Source: Porticoccaceae bacterium UBA1117 (lineage in GTDB: Bacteria > Pseudomonadota > Gammaproteobacteria > Pseudomonadales > Porticoccaceae). From it: DNA of 6,839 nt. Position numbers and translations under genes: made by a program. Below, in pieces: positions 6,099 through 6,839 of this stretch (positions within the stretch are counted from its first letter, which is position 1; each line of letters opens with the position of its first letter). The notes under the pieces were generated by a model. It saw only the letters and a list, made by a program, of their open reading frames with translations, searched no databases and was not told the DNA's origin. The DNA is taken from assembly GCA_002313335.1 (NCBI GenBank), contig DCBC01000010.1, forward strand, positions 1 through 6,839, in the 5' to 3' direction.

Positions 6099-6839
6099 AT
6101 GGTAAACAAGTCAGAGTCAGTAGAAAAAGTGGTTGAAATTAAGCAGGCAAACAATTCTGAGTCAGGGGTTAGGCCGGTTCGGAAGGGGATCTATCTGTTG
6201 CCCAACTTACTGACCACCGGTGCACTGTTCGGCGGCTTTTATGCGGTACTATCAGGATTTAGTGGGCAGTATGAATGGGCCGCGATGGCAATCTTTGCTG
6301 CCATGCTGTTTGACGGTCTTGATGGACGCGTTGCTCGTATGACTAATACTCAAAGCGATTTTGGTGTTCAGTATGACAGCCTATCGGATATGGTTTCTTT
6401 TGGGGTTGCCCCAGCAATTGTTGCTTATGGTTGGGGTGTCAGCGACCTTGGGAAGATAGGGTTGGCAGCAGCTTTTGTCTATGCCTCATGTGCAGCGCTG
6501 AGACTGGCACGTTTTAACGTTCAGGCAGGAATTTCTGATGGCAAAGTCTTTACTGGGCTTCCCAGTCCAGTGGCGGCAGCTTTAGTCGCCGGATTTGTGT
6601 GGTCACTTCATGATGTAGTGCCATCATTTTGGTTGTCCAGTCTAGGTGCCGCTCTTACTGCGACTGCTGGCCTCTTGATGGTATCTAACTTTCAGTACCC
6701 TAGTTTTAAGCAGGTTGATTTAAAAGGCAAAGTTCCCTTTATTGTTATTCTATCTGCGGTGATGGGCTTTGTGGTAATTACCATTGACCCACCGCGAATA
6801 TTGTTTGCCATTGCTATAGCATTTGCATTTTCGGCTCCA
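6099..6839 (+). CDS. pssA: CDP-diacylglycerol--serine O-phosphatidyltransferase, 3' end cut by window edge
   Basis: Phosphatidylserine synthase transfers the phosphatidyl group of CDP-diacylglycerol to serine, giving phosphatidylserine, the precursor of phosphatidylethanolamine, at the inner membrane. This is an integral CDP-alcohol phosphatidyltransferase. After a polar tail (1-29) comes a first membrane segment YLLPNLLTTGALFGGFYAV (32-50). The family motif D-x2-DG-x2-AR-x8-G-x3-D-x3-D is complete: Asp72, Asp75-Gly76, Ala79-Arg80, Gly89, Asp93 and Asp97. Further segments cover roughly 100-112, 118-134, 155-170, 180-196 and 212-229. ALRLARFNVQ (133-142) and LMVSNFQYPSFK (193-204) are typical of the subclass II PssA. 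247 codons are visible; I expect only a short C-terminal part to be missing. ATG 6099 is the first start after an in-frame stop at 6057-6059; its Shine-Dalgarno is weak. Confidence 0.95.
   Translation, partial: MVNKSESVEKVVEIKQANNSESGVRPVRKGIYLLPNLLTTGALFGGFYAVLSGFSGQYEWAAMAIFAAMLFDGLDGRVARMTNTQSDFGVQYDSLSDMVSFGVAPAIVAYGWGVSDLGKIGLAAAFVYASCAALRLARFNVQAGISDGKVFTGLPSPVAAALVAGFVWSLHDVVPSFWLSSLGAALTATAGLLMVSNFQYPSFKQVDLKGKVPFIVILSAVMGFVVITIDPPRILFAIAIAFAFSAP

Noticed and set aside
5888..6154. 88-codon minus-strand ORF across the phosphatase-pssA junction
   Set aside because: Mostly antisense to the phosphatase C-terminus, with no recognisable protein features.
1..6839. A new defence, mobile or biosynthetic system
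   Set aside because: The genes are core metabolism plus one amidohydrolase and one phosphatase; I saw no repeats, recombinases, toxin-antitoxin pairs or reverse transcriptases.

Overview
The window reads as a stretch of chromosome from a gammaproteobacterium, probably a marine or environmental relative of the Pseudomonas/Cellvibrio-type lineages. This is inferred from how closely the acetolactate synthase subunits and PssA resemble, from memory, the Pseudomonas and E. coli proteins, and from ilvI-ilvH lying near pssA. Base composition looks moderate. I see no rRNA, tRNA, CRISPR array, insertion sequence or phage gene. No lineage can be fixed without a search.

Layout, left to right. (1) The 3' part of panC (pantothenate synthetase, + strand) enters from the left edge, lacking only about 15-25 N-terminal residues. 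(2) Tail to tail with it, 19 bp away, is a minus-strand gene for a predicted outer-membrane lipoprotein of the YtcJ/amidohydrolase-3 family. (3) A 381-bp divergent intergenic region follows. It holds a good sigma-70-like promoter for the amidohydrolase, a 10-bp-stem hairpin, further dyads, and a short ORF with a Leu/Val/Ile-rich tail that could be a leader peptide. (4) ilvI and ilvH, the catalytic and regulatory subunits of acetolactate synthase, overlap by one base (TAATG); ilvI starts with TTG behind a strong Shine-Dalgarno. (5) An intrinsic terminator closes this unit. (6) Next is a cytosolic IphP/MptpB-type phosphatase gene with the HCSAGKDRTG P-loop. (7) The 5' part of pssA (phosphatidylserine synthase) runs off the right edge.

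Functional links. Acetolactate synthase opens valine/isoleucine/leucine synthesis, and the valine intermediate 2-ketoisovalerate also feeds pantothenate synthesis, so panC and ilvIH are metabolically related although separated by the amidohydrolase. In Pseudomonas, as I recall it, the order is ilvI-ilvH-ilvC-pssA. Here ilvC is missing from that slot, and a terminator plus a phosphatase gene stand there instead.

No clear new multi-gene system is visible. The points most worth a second look are the possible attenuation leader upstream of ilvI, the phosphatase in the ilvC slot beside a phospholipid gene, and a PanC with substitutions in usually conserved positions.
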